In this document: positions 1 to 7,200 of the stretch, one piece after another
How positions within the stretch are numbered: position 1 is the stretch's first letter
Layout: the number at the start of each line of letters is the position of its first letter
Source: a virus
Length of the DNA: 38,281 nucleotides
Reading direction: 5' to 3' (one strand)
Virus record (IMG/VR): IMGVR_UViG_3300013112_000194
Span: 1-38,281 of that record
Translations under genes and position numbers: made by a program
Notes under the pieces: model-generated
Seen by the model: the letters and a program-made list of their open reading frames with translations, nothing else
Told to the model about the DNA's origin: nothing
Database searches by the model: none

Positions 1-1
1 T

Positions 2-124
2 GGACTGGATAAAAACATATATAAACGTTGGGATGGTATGTGGTATACAACATATACTACTTGGTTTTCATCTAGCGATATGGAAAAGATGGGTTTACCA
101 ACAATGTTGAGGATTGGAAAATAA
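2..124 (+). CDS. C-terminal end of a truncated virion-type hypothetical protein
   Basis: The window opens inside a reading frame that runs 40 codons to a TAA at 122-124, immediately before the next start codon. The visible tail is aromatic-rich (KNIYKRWDGMWYTTYTTWF). The KN-YKRWD stretch resembles KNRYKRWDSFVG in the protein at 4741-5031, so the two may be related virion-associated proteins. The start lies outside the window and no function can be assigned. Confidence 0.55.
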   Translation, partial: GLDKNIYKRWDGMWYTTYTTWFSSSDMEKMGLPTMLRIGK

Positions 125-125
125 T

Positions 126-1088
126 ATGAAATCATTTAAACAACATTTACAAGAAGAGAAACTATTCGAGGAATACCTTGAAGAAAAACTAATTATGCTT
201 TCTCAAGGTAAGAAGTATGGACAAATTGTATTTCTTGCAGGTGGTGCTGGTTCTGGTAAAGGATTCGCTTCAACTAATTTTATGCAGAAAGAGTTATTCA
301 AAGTGCGTGATGTTGATGAATGGAAGAAAACGTTTATGGATATTGCTGATATTATAGACAACCCAGCAAGATATGCTAAAATGAAAAAGGCAGGTACTGA
401 AATTCCAAAAGGCGAATATGAAGAAATTAAAGGTTTGGATTTAAAAAATCCTAAACACGTTGAAAAGTTACATTTCTTTATTAAGAAATTAGGTCTTAAA
501 AACAAGACACTTGATTTGATGCTTAGTCAAATGAAAAACAAAGAAACGTTACCAAATATTATGTTTGATATTACTGCTAAAGATTCAAAGGATATTGGAC
601 AATTTTTACCACGTTTATTACAGGCGGGATATAACCCTGCAAATATTCATTTAGTATGGGTATTAACTGATTATAAAATTGCTATTAAACAAAATGCTGG
701 TAGAGAACGTGTTGTGCCTGATGATATTATGTTAGCAACACATAAAGGTGCTTCTGAAACAGTTTACAAATATGTTACTGGACAAGGTAAGAAGATGCAG
801 ATTAATGGCGAAATTCACGTTATTTTAAATAATCAACAAAATACAATATTTTTCGAACCATCTGGTGCTGATAGAACTTCTAATATGAAGAAGTATGATA
901 ATAAAACCAATAAGTTTAAAAAGAAAACTAATGGTTTAGTTGTTAAAGATTTTAAATATTTGACATTGAAAAAACGTGGTAAACCAATTTCAAAAGAAGC
1001 AGAAGTACAAAAACAATTATATAGTTGGGTTGTTGATAATATACCAAAGAGTGATTTCCAAAAGGCATTAAAGGATATTAATAAATAA
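126..1088 (+). CDS. Zeta-toxin-like P-loop kinase with capsid-targeting-like N-terminus
   Basis: A 320-residue protein. Residues about 36-50 hold a clear Walker A loop (FLAGGAGSGKG) after a beta strand. Downstream are FDITAKD and a long basic helix with RERVVPDD, as in zeta-toxin/nucleotide-kinase folds, so ATP-dependent phosphorylation of a nucleotide or small substrate is likely; the substrate is unknown. The N-terminus MKSFKQHLQEE resembles MKTFNQLREA of the polyprotein at 1997 and the T4 internal-protein targeting peptide, suggesting packaging in the prohead. ATG 126 is chosen over an upstream in-frame TTG at 114 because it gives this N-terminus and follows the preceding stop directly. 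Fold is fairly secure; targeting is inferred. Confidence 0.85.
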   Translation: MKSFKQHLQEEKLFEEYLEEKLIMLSQGKKYGQIVFLAGGAGSGKGFASTNFMQKELFKVRDVDEWKKTFMDIADIIDNPARYAKMKKAGTEIPKGEYEEIKGLDLKNPKHVEKLHFFIKKLGLKNKTLDLMLSQMKNKETLPNIMFDITAKDSKDIGQFLPRLLQAGYNPANIHLVWVLTDYKIAIKQNAGRERVVPDDIMLATHKGASETVYKYVTGQGKKMQINGEIHVILNNQQNTIFFEPSGADRTSNMKKYDNKTNKFKKKTNGLVVKDFKYLTLKKRGKPISKEAEVQKQLYSWVVDNIPKSDFQKALKDINK

Positions 1089-1089
1089 A

Positions 1090-1299
1090 ATGTGTCCGAT
1101 TTGTTGGACATTAGCGGTATTAACCTTTTTAGGTTTTGGTAGTGCTTCGATAACATTGTTTGTTCAATCAAACGGTTGGTTGTCGTTTGGTTTAATGGTG
1201 TTTACGTCAATAACGTTTTGGGTTTTGACGTATAAATTAGTAATGAGTAAATGCGAAAAGGGTGGTAAAAAATGCGAGTGTGGGAAACCGAAGAAGTAA
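1090..1299 (+). CDS. Small two-helix membrane protein
   Basis: 69 residues, starting one base after the kinase stop. It begins MCPICW (a CxxC pair), has two hydrophobic stretches at about residues 5-27 and 30-52 separated by a short polar turn, and ends in a Cys/Lys-rich tail (CEKGGKKCECGKPKK). This fits a small inner-membrane protein with a cytoplasmic metal-binding tail. The gene overlaps the next one by 28 bases, indicating co-translation. Family not recognised; a holin-like role is possible but nothing specific supports it. Confidence 0.7.
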   Translation: MCPICWTLAVLTFLGFGSASITLFVQSNGWLSFGLMVFTSITFWVLTYKLVMSKCEKGGKKCECGKPKK

Positions 1300-1607
1300 T
1301 AGAAATATTAGAGCAGGGTCCAGTAAGATTAAAGTTAAAATTTACTAATGGTGAATTAAGACAGTTTACTCGTGATATGGGTACTGCAGACACTTGCCAT
1401 TGTGATGAAGGACATAAGTCTTGTGGTTTTATATCAGAATTAGAGTGGACTGATAGGTTACTCTGGTGGGATAAAGATGGACGAATTGCTGTATGGGATA
1501 TTGGTACACACGAATTTACCAACATTCTGGCAGAAGATATAGATGTAATTATTGGACATGGTGAAGATGAAGGTAAACCCTCATGTTGCTGTAGTAAGGA
1601 GAACTAA
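1272..1607 (+). CDS. SH3-like small phage protein, Cys-rich variant
   Basis: 111 residues. The segment LKLKFTNGELRQFTRDMGTAD parallels VRARIDGEVRQFTRNASKTG of the next gene, and the later strand IAVWDIGTHEFTNI parallels IGVYELGIGKLTTI. The two are therefore diverged paralogues of the small SH3-like barrel family common in T4-like phages (the WYL_2/DUF2693 type). This copy carries an insertion CHCDEGHKSCG and a terminal CCC, which may bind metal. Start ATG lies inside the previous gene. Function unknown. Confidence 0.75.
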   Translation: MRVWETEEVIEILEQGPVRLKLKFTNGELRQFTRDMGTADTCHCDEGHKSCGFISELEWTDRLLWWDKDGRIAVWDIGTHEFTNILAEDIDVIIGHGEDEGKPSCCCSKEN

Positions 1608-1609
1608 GA

Positions 1610-1876
1610 ATGACAAAGACTGAATTATTAAAACATTTGAAAGAAGGTGTTGTTAGAGCAAGAATTGATGGTGAAGTGCGCCAATTTACACGTAATGCCA
1701 GTAAGACTGGACTTATGGAAGATGGTGACCTTAATGTACTAACTGATGCTAAAATTAAAGAAGCAGATTCTGGTGCTACTATTGGTGTTTATGAATTAGG
1801 TATTGGTAAATTAACTACAATTACTAATAAGGAAATGAATGATATTATTGGTACAATTAATTTAGAATGTCTGTAA
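1610..1876 (+). CDS. SH3 beta-barrel (WYL_2/DUF2693-like) small protein
   Basis: 88 residues beginning MTKTELLKHLKEGVVRARI, the typical helix-plus-strand opening of the phage SH3-like family, then GEVRQFTR and a late strand GVYELGIGKL where canonical members have a V-D-x-E-x-x-WRSF strand. An AAGGAG-like site (gtaaggag) precedes the ATG. It lies two bases after the paralogue at 1272 and overlaps the next small frame by ten bases. A third relative sits at 10899. No biochemical role is known to me for these proteins. Confidence 0.8.
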   Translation: MTKTELLKHLKEGVVRARIDGEVRQFTRNASKTGLMEDGDLNVLTDAKIKEADSGATIGVYELGIGKLTTITNKEMNDIIGTINLECL

Positions 1877-2028
1877 CACCGACAAAGGAAGAAAAGAAAA
1901 GAATTATGGACAAAGTTCCTACTAGAACGATGTCTTATAAACAATGGGGTGAAGTTCTAGGTTGGACTCACTCAGAAGCAAAACAAGGAATTAAAGATGA
2001 AGACATTCAATCAACTAAGAGAAGCTAA
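1867..2028 (+). CDS. Small hypothetical protein (53 residues)
   Basis: An ATG frame overlapping the end of the preceding gene by 10 bases and the start of the polyprotein by 32 bases. It encodes a basic, helix-compatible peptide with the segment YKQWGEVLGWTHSEA, reminiscent of a short helix-turn-helix. It fills the only gap between 1610-1876 and 1997, which supports it, but the size and double overlap leave real doubt. It could instead be an untranslated leader. Confidence 0.5.
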   Translation: MSVTPTKEEKKRIMDKVPTRTMSYKQWGEVLGWTHSEAKQGIKDEDIQSTKRS

Positions 2029-3511
2029 AAACTACGATAAAATAGCAAAGGATATAAACAAAACTTATGCTTCATCTAGAGGTAAAGTAGGTAAGGATAA
2101 AGATGGTGTTGATACTGCTGGAAACCGTGTAGTTTATGAAAAGGATGGTTATAGAGTACAGCAACTGACTGACGATGGTTTGGGTGATACGTTTGTTGTT
2201 ATTAAAAACTATAAGCAACTTCTTTTAGGTTGGTCTGCTAAAGTTGGTGGAAATAAAAAGACTGCTCTAAAACTTAAAAAGACTGATAAGTTCAAATGGA
2301 CTTGGGCAAAGTATGCCAAAAATTATGGTGGACAAGCAGGTGGTATGTTACAAGCACCTGGCTCAGAAACACTATCTGGTAATACGTGGGAAGTATCTCC
2401 TGTAGAATTAATTGCTTGGTTAAAGAAAGAAGGTATTAAAGAATCAGTTGAACTTGAAGAAGGTTACTTTAACGTCCAATACTACGATAAAAAAGGTAAA
2501 GCAGTTAAAGGTGGTAAAACATTCAAAACTAAATCTGAAGCAGATAAGTATGCTAAACGTGGTAACGCAGTAGATAAAGTTGGTGGTACATATAAAGTTC
2601 TTGCTGTTAAAGGACGTATGGAATCAGTTGAACTAGACGAAGTTGAACTTGATGAAGCAAAACAAGTATCTCTTTCAAAGAAAGGTGAATATAATTTAAC
2701 TGCTGATGGCAAATCCTCTGTTGGTGTTCGTTTATCACTAAGATATAATGGTAAACAAGTTCTTACTGGTGTTAAACAAGATGGTATGTTTGTAATGGCG
2801 TTTGATGCTAAGTTCGTTAAAGATAATAAATTAGATCACGGTGCTAAGATTGTTAAGAAAGGTAAGTGGACTCACGTAGGATTCAAGAAAGCAGACGATG
2901 TAATTGCTTATGCCGTTCTTGGTGGATTGAGTGAAGAAGTTATTAATGAAGTTAATAATGGATTAGGTTCATTTGTTTCGCAAATGAAGAAGTTACTTAA
3001 AGACCCTAAAGCAAAAAAGGCACACAGAGCCGCCTCATCATTGATTATGCGTGCCCAAGAGAAAGGACCTCTTGCTAAAACTGCTGTTAAAGCAATCAAA
3101 AAAGCATTGCCTGGACTTGCTAAGAAGGCAGGTGGTAAATGGGAAAAGAAAATTCTTGGTATGAGAACAATGTTAATTGAGGAAAAAGAAATGAAAACAT
3201 TTGAAAGTCTAAGAGGTGAATTAACTGAAGCGAAAGCAAAAGGATTTATTGGAACTAAAGGTAATAACAACTACGCAGTATCATTAGATGGTGCTGACAG
3301 TTCACGTCCTGATTCAATGGATGTAGAACGTGCCGCTCATAAATTTAAGAAAGTTGCTAAAAAGGGTTATGCTGGTTCTAAAGGTAAAGCAACTATACCT
3401 GCAGTTAAAAAAGAAATTAAAATGTTAGGTGCAACACAGTATTATGCAAAATGGCAGAAAGATTCTTCTTCATACAAAGATGATACTGTTACAATCTATT
3501 ACACTAAATAG
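1997..3511 (+). CDS. Prohead internal-protein polyprotein with repeated LxE|A/G cleavage sites
   Basis: 504 residues, very Lys-rich. The N-terminus MKTFNQLREA matches the T4 capsid-targeting peptide of internal proteins (MKTYQEF..E|A, known from T4), including a gp21 protease-type site LRE|A at 9/10. Further sites fitting L-x-E|A/G are at 155/156 (LEE|G, in ESVELEEG), 220/221 (LDE|A, in ESVELDEVELDEA) and 411/412 (LTE|A). Looser ones lie near 215, 313 and 395. A second MKTFESLRGELTEA module begins at residue 399. Cleavage would release about four basic domains of 65-190 residues, as expected for DNA-associated head proteins. An aagga site precedes ATG 1997. Cleavage is inferred; the motif pattern is visible. 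Confidence 0.85.
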   Translation: MKTFNQLREAKNYDKIAKDINKTYASSRGKVGKDKDGVDTAGNRVVYEKDGYRVQQLTDDGLGDTFVVIKNYKQLLLGWSAKVGGNKKTALKLKKTDKFKWTWAKYAKNYGGQAGGMLQAPGSETLSGNTWEVSPVELIAWLKKEGIKESVELEEGYFNVQYYDKKGKAVKGGKTFKTKSEADKYAKRGNAVDKVGGTYKVLAVKGRMESVELDEVELDEAKQVSLSKKGEYNLTADGKSSVGVRLSLRYNGKQVLTGVKQDGMFVMAFDAKFVKDNKLDHGAKIVKKGKWTHVGFKKADDVIAYAVLGGLSEEVINEVNNGLGSFVSQMKKLLKDPKAKKAHRAASSLIMRAQEKGPLAKTAVKAIKKALPGLAKKAGGKWEKKILGMRTMLIEEKEMKTFESLRGELTEAKAKGFIGTKGNNNYAVSLDGADSSRPDSMDVERAAHKFKKVAKKGYAGSKGKATIPAVKKEIKMLGATQYYAKWQKDSSSYKDDTVTIYYTK

Positions 3512-3520
3512 GAGTATATA

Positions 3521-3682
3521 ATGGCAAAGAAAAAACCAAACAAGGCATTAAAAGATTCAATTAAACAGAACGCAAGTCTTAAAGCAAAGACTAAGTATGC
3601 CGAAGAACCAATTACTGTTGCAGATAGACCTGCACCACGTAGTTCAAACGATATTTTAAAGGAGTTAATTGAAAATGGCTAA
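3521..3682 (+). CDS. Small basic hypothetical protein
   Basis: 53 residues from ATG 3521, preceded by a good Shine-Dalgarno (taggag, 3510-3515) just after the polyprotein stop. The N-terminal half is Lys-rich (MAKKKPNKALKDSIK) and the C-terminal half is acidic-amphipathic (SSNDILKELIEN). The last codons overlap the start of the next gene by 8 bases. Its place after the internal-head polyprotein suggests another small head or DNA-binding component. No family recognised. Confidence 0.65.
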   Translation: MAKKKPNKALKDSIKQNASLKAKTKYAEEPITVADRPAPRSSNDILKELIENG

Positions 3683-3854
3683 AAGTAAAAAGAAAACTGT
3701 TACTGATAAAGTAAAGGATACTGTAAAAAAGGTTGCAGGTAAAGATATTTTACGTGACGCATCAACAGGTGTATTTTTTGAAGGTAAAGCACCTAAAGGT
3801 GTTAGTCCTTCTGGTAATATGGGTGGAAAACCTTTTTACGAAGTTACTAGATAA
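3675..3854 (+). CDS. Small basic hypothetical protein
   Basis: 59 residues. ATG 3675 is preferred to the in-frame TTG at 3669 because aaggag at 3658-3663 is correctly spaced. The N-terminus is a Lys-rich amphipathic stretch (MAKSKKKTVTDKVKDTVKKV), followed by a Gly/Pro-rich tail. The N-terminus resembles that of the gene just upstream (MAKKKPNKALKDSIK), so the two may be a tandem pair. Function unknown; a head-associated role is only a context inference. Confidence 0.65.
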   Translation: MAKSKKKTVTDKVKDTVKKVAGKDILRDASTGVFFEGKAPKGVSPSGNMGGKPFYEVTR

Positions 3855-3920
3855 TGTTTCTAAAAGTAGTAGATACAATCGTTACACAAGAAGTTATTGA
3901 TGTAAACGAGGAATTAGATA

Positions 3921-4316
3921 ATGATAGAAACACCGAAGGAAATAGACTTTCCAACCTTGAACAAGAGGAACTTTTTGACATATATGGCGAGCCATTATGT
4001 GGAGAACCTAGTTGAAGATGATGTTTGTGATTTTGAGGATGATTTAAAACGTATAAAATACATTAAACGTTTATTAACAAAGTATAATGAAACTGGTGTT
4101 TTAAAAACACGATTATTATTAAACCATATTGTTATATTAATGAATACACTTGGTCCACTTGCTACTACTAGGATATTATTATATAAAATTAATCCCAAAT
4201 ACCATGAAATTATATCAACGTTTTTACATGAATTAAATGCTTTAAATGGTGTATTAATGAAAGAAATGGGTATTGATGAAAAGGTACAAAACTTAATTAG
4301 AAAAGAAATGCGATGA
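3921..4316 (+). CDS. Conserved marine T4-like hypothetical protein (DUF7207-like)
   Basis: 131 residues. The order KRNFLTYMASHY, then DDLKRIKYIKRLLTKY, then LKTRLLLNHIVILMNTLGP and TRILLYKI is the pattern I recall for a small helical protein conserved next to virion genes of T4-like cyanophages and pelagiphages (DUF7207-like). A gaggaatt site lies 8-13 bases before the ATG. Its stop overlaps the next start (ATGA), so these two are translationally coupled. No biochemical function known. Confidence 0.8.
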   Translation: MIETPKEIDFPTLNKRNFLTYMASHYVENLVEDDVCDFEDDLKRIKYIKRLLTKYNETGVLKTRLLLNHIVILMNTLGPLATTRILLYKINPKYHEIISTFLHELNALNGVLMKEMGIDEKVQNLIRKEMR

Positions 4317-4744
4317 ATACTTTAAACGAACAAGGTGCTGGATCTTCTGCTTTAGATTTATACTTTGTATATAAATTTGCAAAATATATTGCCATGGATT
4401 GGGAAGATTGGGAAGCATATAAGTTAGGTATCATTGACGATAAGGGAAATGTTATTAAAAAGAACCGTACAATGACGGTTGAAAAGCAAAATTACACATT
4501 TTTCCATAGATTACTTCGTAAGTTAAAACAGTTGTTAGAAAAGGTGCCTGGTATGAAATCTAAACTAGGTAAAGCAGCTGCCGCTTATTTCTTATTTAAA
4601 GAAGAATTAGTTAAACATGGAACAGATGCAGAAGCATTAGATGAAGCATTTCTTGACTATTGTAATGATAATATGACTTTATCTGAGTCTATGCAAATGG
4701 AACAGTTATTATCACAACATATATTATTGGAGAATGTGAAATGA
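4313..4744 (+). CDS. Conserved T4-like virion-region protein
   Basis: 143 residues, ATGA-coupled to the genes on both sides. Recognisable pattern: LYFVYKFAKYIAMDWEDWEAYKLGIIDDKG, then a helix KLKQLLEKVPGMKSKLGKAAAAYFLFKEEL. I have seen this arrangement in marine T4-like phages beside head and neck genes, where it is annotated only as hypothetical or structural. The N-terminus is Gly/Ser-rich and the C-terminus acidic. Virion association is inferred from neighbourhood, not shown. Confidence 0.75.
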   Translation: MNTLNEQGAGSSALDLYFVYKFAKYIAMDWEDWEAYKLGIIDDKGNVIKKNRTMTVEKQNYTFFHRLLRKLKQLLEKVPGMKSKLGKAAAAYFLFKEELVKHGTDAEALDEAFLDYCNDNMTLSESMQMEQLLSQHILLENVK

Positions 4745-5031
4745 ATGAAGAAGTAACAGTAGGTGATGGTGGTGGAGCAGTAAACGTTCAAAAAGACGTT
4801 CCGTTGTTTACTAAACCAGATGGTAAAGCCTTTGGTTCAGATTATTGGACTGCACCTGATAATGATACTTATCATAATGTTAGATTAGGAAAGAATAGGT
4901 ACAAACGTTGGGATTCGTTTGTAGGTAAAAGTGATTGGGCTAAAGGTGTAGCCAATTATGCAAAATCTAATAAAGGAGGAATGTTGCTTAAACATCCTAA
5001 AGATCCAGTATTTCAAGTAATTAGACGATAA
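4741..5031 (+). CDS. Small virion-region hypothetical protein
   Basis: 96 residues, ATGA-coupled to the previous gene. The opening MNEEVTVGDGGGAVNV is Gly-rich. A C-terminal aromatic segment KNRYKRWDSFVG resembles the tail of the truncated gene at 2-124. It is the last gene before a strong promoter, so it closes the structural operon that starts at or before the window edge. No family assignment. Confidence 0.7.
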   Translation: MNEEVTVGDGGGAVNVQKDVPLFTKPDGKAFGSDYWTAPDNDTYHNVRLGKNRYKRWDSFVGKSDWAKGVANYAKSNKGGMLLKHPKDPVFQVIRR

Positions 5032-5034
5032 TAC

Positions 5035-5063
5035 TTGACATTTGGTTGACCGTCGTGTATAAT
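5035..5063 (+). promoter_or_regulatory. Perfect sigma70-type promoter for primase
   Basis: TTGACA at 5035-5040, a 17-bp spacer and TATAAT at 5058-5063: an exact consensus promoter. Only 7 bases separate the -10 box from the ATG at 5071, so the predicted transcript starts at or within a base or two of the start codon. Confidence 0.85.
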
Positions 5064-5070
5064 ATACACT

Positions 5071-6093
5071 ATGGATTATATTGATCAGAAATACATAGGT
5101 ATTCTGGGCGTTCGCCTAGAGCAATTCAAAAAGAAAGGTAAAGGGTTATGGCAATGTCGTTGTCCTTTATGTGGCGATTCTAAAAAAGACAAAACAAAGG
5201 CACGTGGTTTCATCTTCGAATATGATGGTGATGTAATGTATAAGTGTCATAATTGTGGTGTTGCAACAAGTTTTCCAAGTTTACTTAAAGAAGTAGATAT
5301 TAACTTACATAAACAGTATGTGCTTGAAAAGTTCGGTAATAAGAACAAACGTAAGAAACCTGAAACTGTTGATGAATTTTTCAAATCAGTAAAGAATAAG
5401 TTTGAAGGTAAAACGTTTAGACTACACGGTCTTAATCGCATTGACAAATTAGATTCAAATCACCCAGCAAAACAATATTGTGACAATAGGAAAATACCTA
5501 TTGAAGCACAAAAACGACTGTTTTGGACTGATACGTTCAAACAATGGGCCCATTCTAAAAACAAAGAAAAGTTCAAAGTCATCAAAAAGGATGAGGGTAG
5601 AATTGTTATTCCATTCCTTTCTGAAGATGGACATTTGATAGCATTTCAAGGACGTACACTTGACCCAAACAATGAATTACGTTATATAACTATTAAAGTT
5701 GATGAAACTGTATGTAAGTTGTTCGGACTTGAAAAGATGGACACAACAAAACCTGTGTATGTACTCGAAGGTCCGATTGATAGTTTATTCATTCCTAATT
5801 CAATCGCAATGGCAGGTTCTGATATGAACAAAAAATGTGTGATGAACAAGGATACTGAATTTGTTATTGTAATGGACAACGAAAACAGAAACAAAGAAAT
5901 CGTAAATAAAATCGCTGGATTCATTGATAATGGATTTTCAGTATGTATTTGGGATGAGAATATTAAACAGAAAGACGTGAATGATATGATACTAAACGGT
6001 ATGTCTGCTGAACAAGTATTTGACTCAATTAAACGCTATACATATAAAGGATTACAAGCAAAAATGAGACTAGCACAGTGGAGTAAAGTTTGA
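5071..6093 (+). CDS. 61: DNA primase, gp61 type
   Basis: 340 residues, close to T4 gp61 (about 342). It makes RNA primers for lagging-strand synthesis with the replicative helicase. A zinc-ribbon occupies residues 29-62 (CRCPLCGDSK then YKCHNCG). The catalytic TOPRIM-like half shows VYVLEGPIDSLF (Glu in the first motif) and EFVIVMDNENRNKE (Asp in the second). The start is fixed by MDYIDQKYIG, typical of the family. No Shine-Dalgarno is visible and the promoter sits immediately upstream, so translation may be leaderless. The last bases overlap the next gene (TTGA). Confidence 0.93.
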   Translation: MDYIDQKYIGILGVRLEQFKKKGKGLWQCRCPLCGDSKKDKTKARGFIFEYDGDVMYKCHNCGVATSFPSLLKEVDINLHKQYVLEKFGNKNKRKKPETVDEFFKSVKNKFEGKTFRLHGLNRIDKLDSNHPAKQYCDNRKIPIEAQKRLFWTDTFKQWAHSKNKEKFKVIKKDEGRIVIPFLSEDGHLIAFQGRTLDPNNELRYITIKVDETVCKLFGLEKMDTTKPVYVLEGPIDSLFIPNSIAMAGSDMNKKCVMNKDTEFVIVMDNENRNKEIVNKIAGFIDNGFSVCIWDENIKQKDVNDMILNGMSAEQVFDSIKRYTYKGLQAKMRLAQWSKV

Positions 6094-6287
6094 AATACAT
6101 AGTTAATTATGATACACCAAAAGGGGTTAACAAAACAGTAACTAAAACTGCAACTTCAATAGACGAATTAGTTGATGATTGTGAAAAGAGTAATAGAAGT
6201 ATTAATTGGATAAAGACTGAATATGATGTTACAGTTGTAGAAAGGTTATATATAGAAGAATTTAAAAGAACTGAGTTGAAAGGTTAA
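6090..6287 (+). CDS. Small hypothetical protein with TTG start
   Basis: 65 residues. No ATG exists near the beginning; TTG at 6090 overlaps the primase stop as TTGA and has gtggag 6-11 bases upstream, which decides this start. The protein is charged with alternating beta-like segments (MKYIVNYDTPKG, YDVTVVERLYIEEF). Coupled to the primase gene. Function unknown. Confidence 0.65.
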   Translation: MKYIVNYDTPKGVNKTVTKTATSIDELVDDCEKSNRSINWIKTEYDVTVVERLYIEEFKRTELKG

Positions 6288-6288
6288 T

Positions 6289-6549
6289 ATGAAAAAAACA
6301 TTTAGTACATTAGAAGAGGTTGCATTGGATAAAGAAAACATTGCATTGAAGATAGAAAATAAAGCATTAAGAACTGAAAATAGGGTTTTAAATGACAATC
6401 TAAATAAAACAGAAAAGGAACTAATGCAACTTAAAGCAAAGTATGATTCTATTTGTGGTAAGATTAAAATTAATGCTAGTGATAATAGAAAAAGTGAAGG
6501 TGAAATGTTTCTTATGAAAGATATACTTAATAAAGGTAATTGGGAGTAA
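6289..6549 (+). CDS. Coiled-coil hypothetical protein
   Basis: 86 residues starting one base after the preceding stop. Residues about 10-55 have the heptad-like, Glu/Lys/Asn-rich pattern of a coiled coil (KENIALKIENKALRTENR). It probably oligomerises. Its position in the primase operon suggests early expression. No known family. Confidence 0.7.
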   Translation: MKKTFSTLEEVALDKENIALKIENKALRTENRVLNDNLNKTEKELMQLKAKYDSICGKIKINASDNRKSEGEMFLMKDILNKGNWE

Positions 6550-6553
6550 TAAT

Positions 6554-6772
6554 ATGCCGTTTTTTGATTTTAAGTGTGAAGAATGTGGTGAAATAATTGA
6601 AAGAAACGTGAAGTGGTCAAAAACAATGGCAGAAGATTTAGAGCCTTGTAAATGTGGTGCTAAGAAATGGAAAAGACAGTTTAGTGTATCACATAGTAAA
6701 TTCGCAGAACCAGATAGGGATATTGCAGTAAGACAGACAAATGAAATGATGAGTGGAAAAGGATGGTTATAG
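6554..6772 (+). CDS. FmdB-like zinc-ribbon protein
   Basis: 72 residues. MPFFDFKCEECGEIIE followed 20-30 residues later by CKCGAKKWKRQFS is the FmdB-type zinc-ribbon plan (FDFKCxxCG...C-x-CG). The family is widespread and often called a putative regulatory protein; its biochemical role is not established. A second FmdB-like gene is at 15951. The C-terminal part after the ribbon is polar and unlike bacterial FmdB. Confidence 0.78.
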   Translation: MPFFDFKCEECGEIIERNVKWSKTMAEDLEPCKCGAKKWKRQFSVSHSKFAEPDRDIAVRQTNEMMSGKGWL

Positions 6773-6773
6773 T

Positions 6774-7193
6774 ATGAGTGTTTTTAATAAAGTAATGGAT
6801 GCTTTTTATAAGCAATCTGCAAAAAGAATTAAACATAAGGAAGTAAAAAGAGAACGTTATAGACAAGTATATGGTAATATTGAAGGAAGTAAAAAAACTT
6901 GTGATGAATTAAAAGAAATATTTGATTCTGGTGGTATTATTATTGACCTAAGAAACCCAGTTGATTTTATATCTGGTGGTATGGTACACAATGCAATTAA
7001 TGTGCCTGCAAAAGATATTGATAACTGGTTAAATAGTAATAATAACCTTACTAAAAATACACCTATTATGTTATATTCAACTAATGGTATTACTGCAATA
7101 GAGGTACTTGAGAAATTAAAAAGAACACCTTATAATTTCAATAATGTTCATAATATAGGGGCTGCCAGATGGTATCCTAACTGTTCTTGTTAA
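6774..7193 (+). CDS. Rhodanese-like protein lacking the catalytic cysteine
   Basis: 139 residues. From about residue 48 the fold is rhodanese-like: IIIDLRNPVDFISGGMVHNAINVP corresponds to the D-x-R-x-x-x-x-F-x-x-G-H-I-x-G-A-x-N-x-P motif. The active-site loop that normally reads Y-C-x-x-G-x-R-S is here LYSTNGITA, so Ser replaces the sulfur-carrying Cys and sulfurtransferase activity is not expected. A basic helical N-terminus of about 45 residues precedes the domain. ATG 6774 is preferred over 6753 because it avoids overlap and has aagga upstream. A late-type promoter follows its stop. Possible binding or regulatory role. Confidence 0.75.
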   Translation: MSVFNKVMDAFYKQSAKRIKHKEVKRERYRQVYGNIEGSKKTCDELKEIFDSGGIIIDLRNPVDFISGGMVHNAINVPAKDIDNWLNSNNNLTKNTPIMLYSTNGITAIEVLEKLKRTPYNFNNVHNIGAARWYPNCSC

Positions 7194-7200
7194 TTCTTGT

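Noticed and set aside
3854-4015. 53-codon ATG frame overlapping the stop at 3854
   Set aside because: It would overlap the conserved gene at 3921 by about 95 bases. The ribosome site gagga inside it serves that gene instead.
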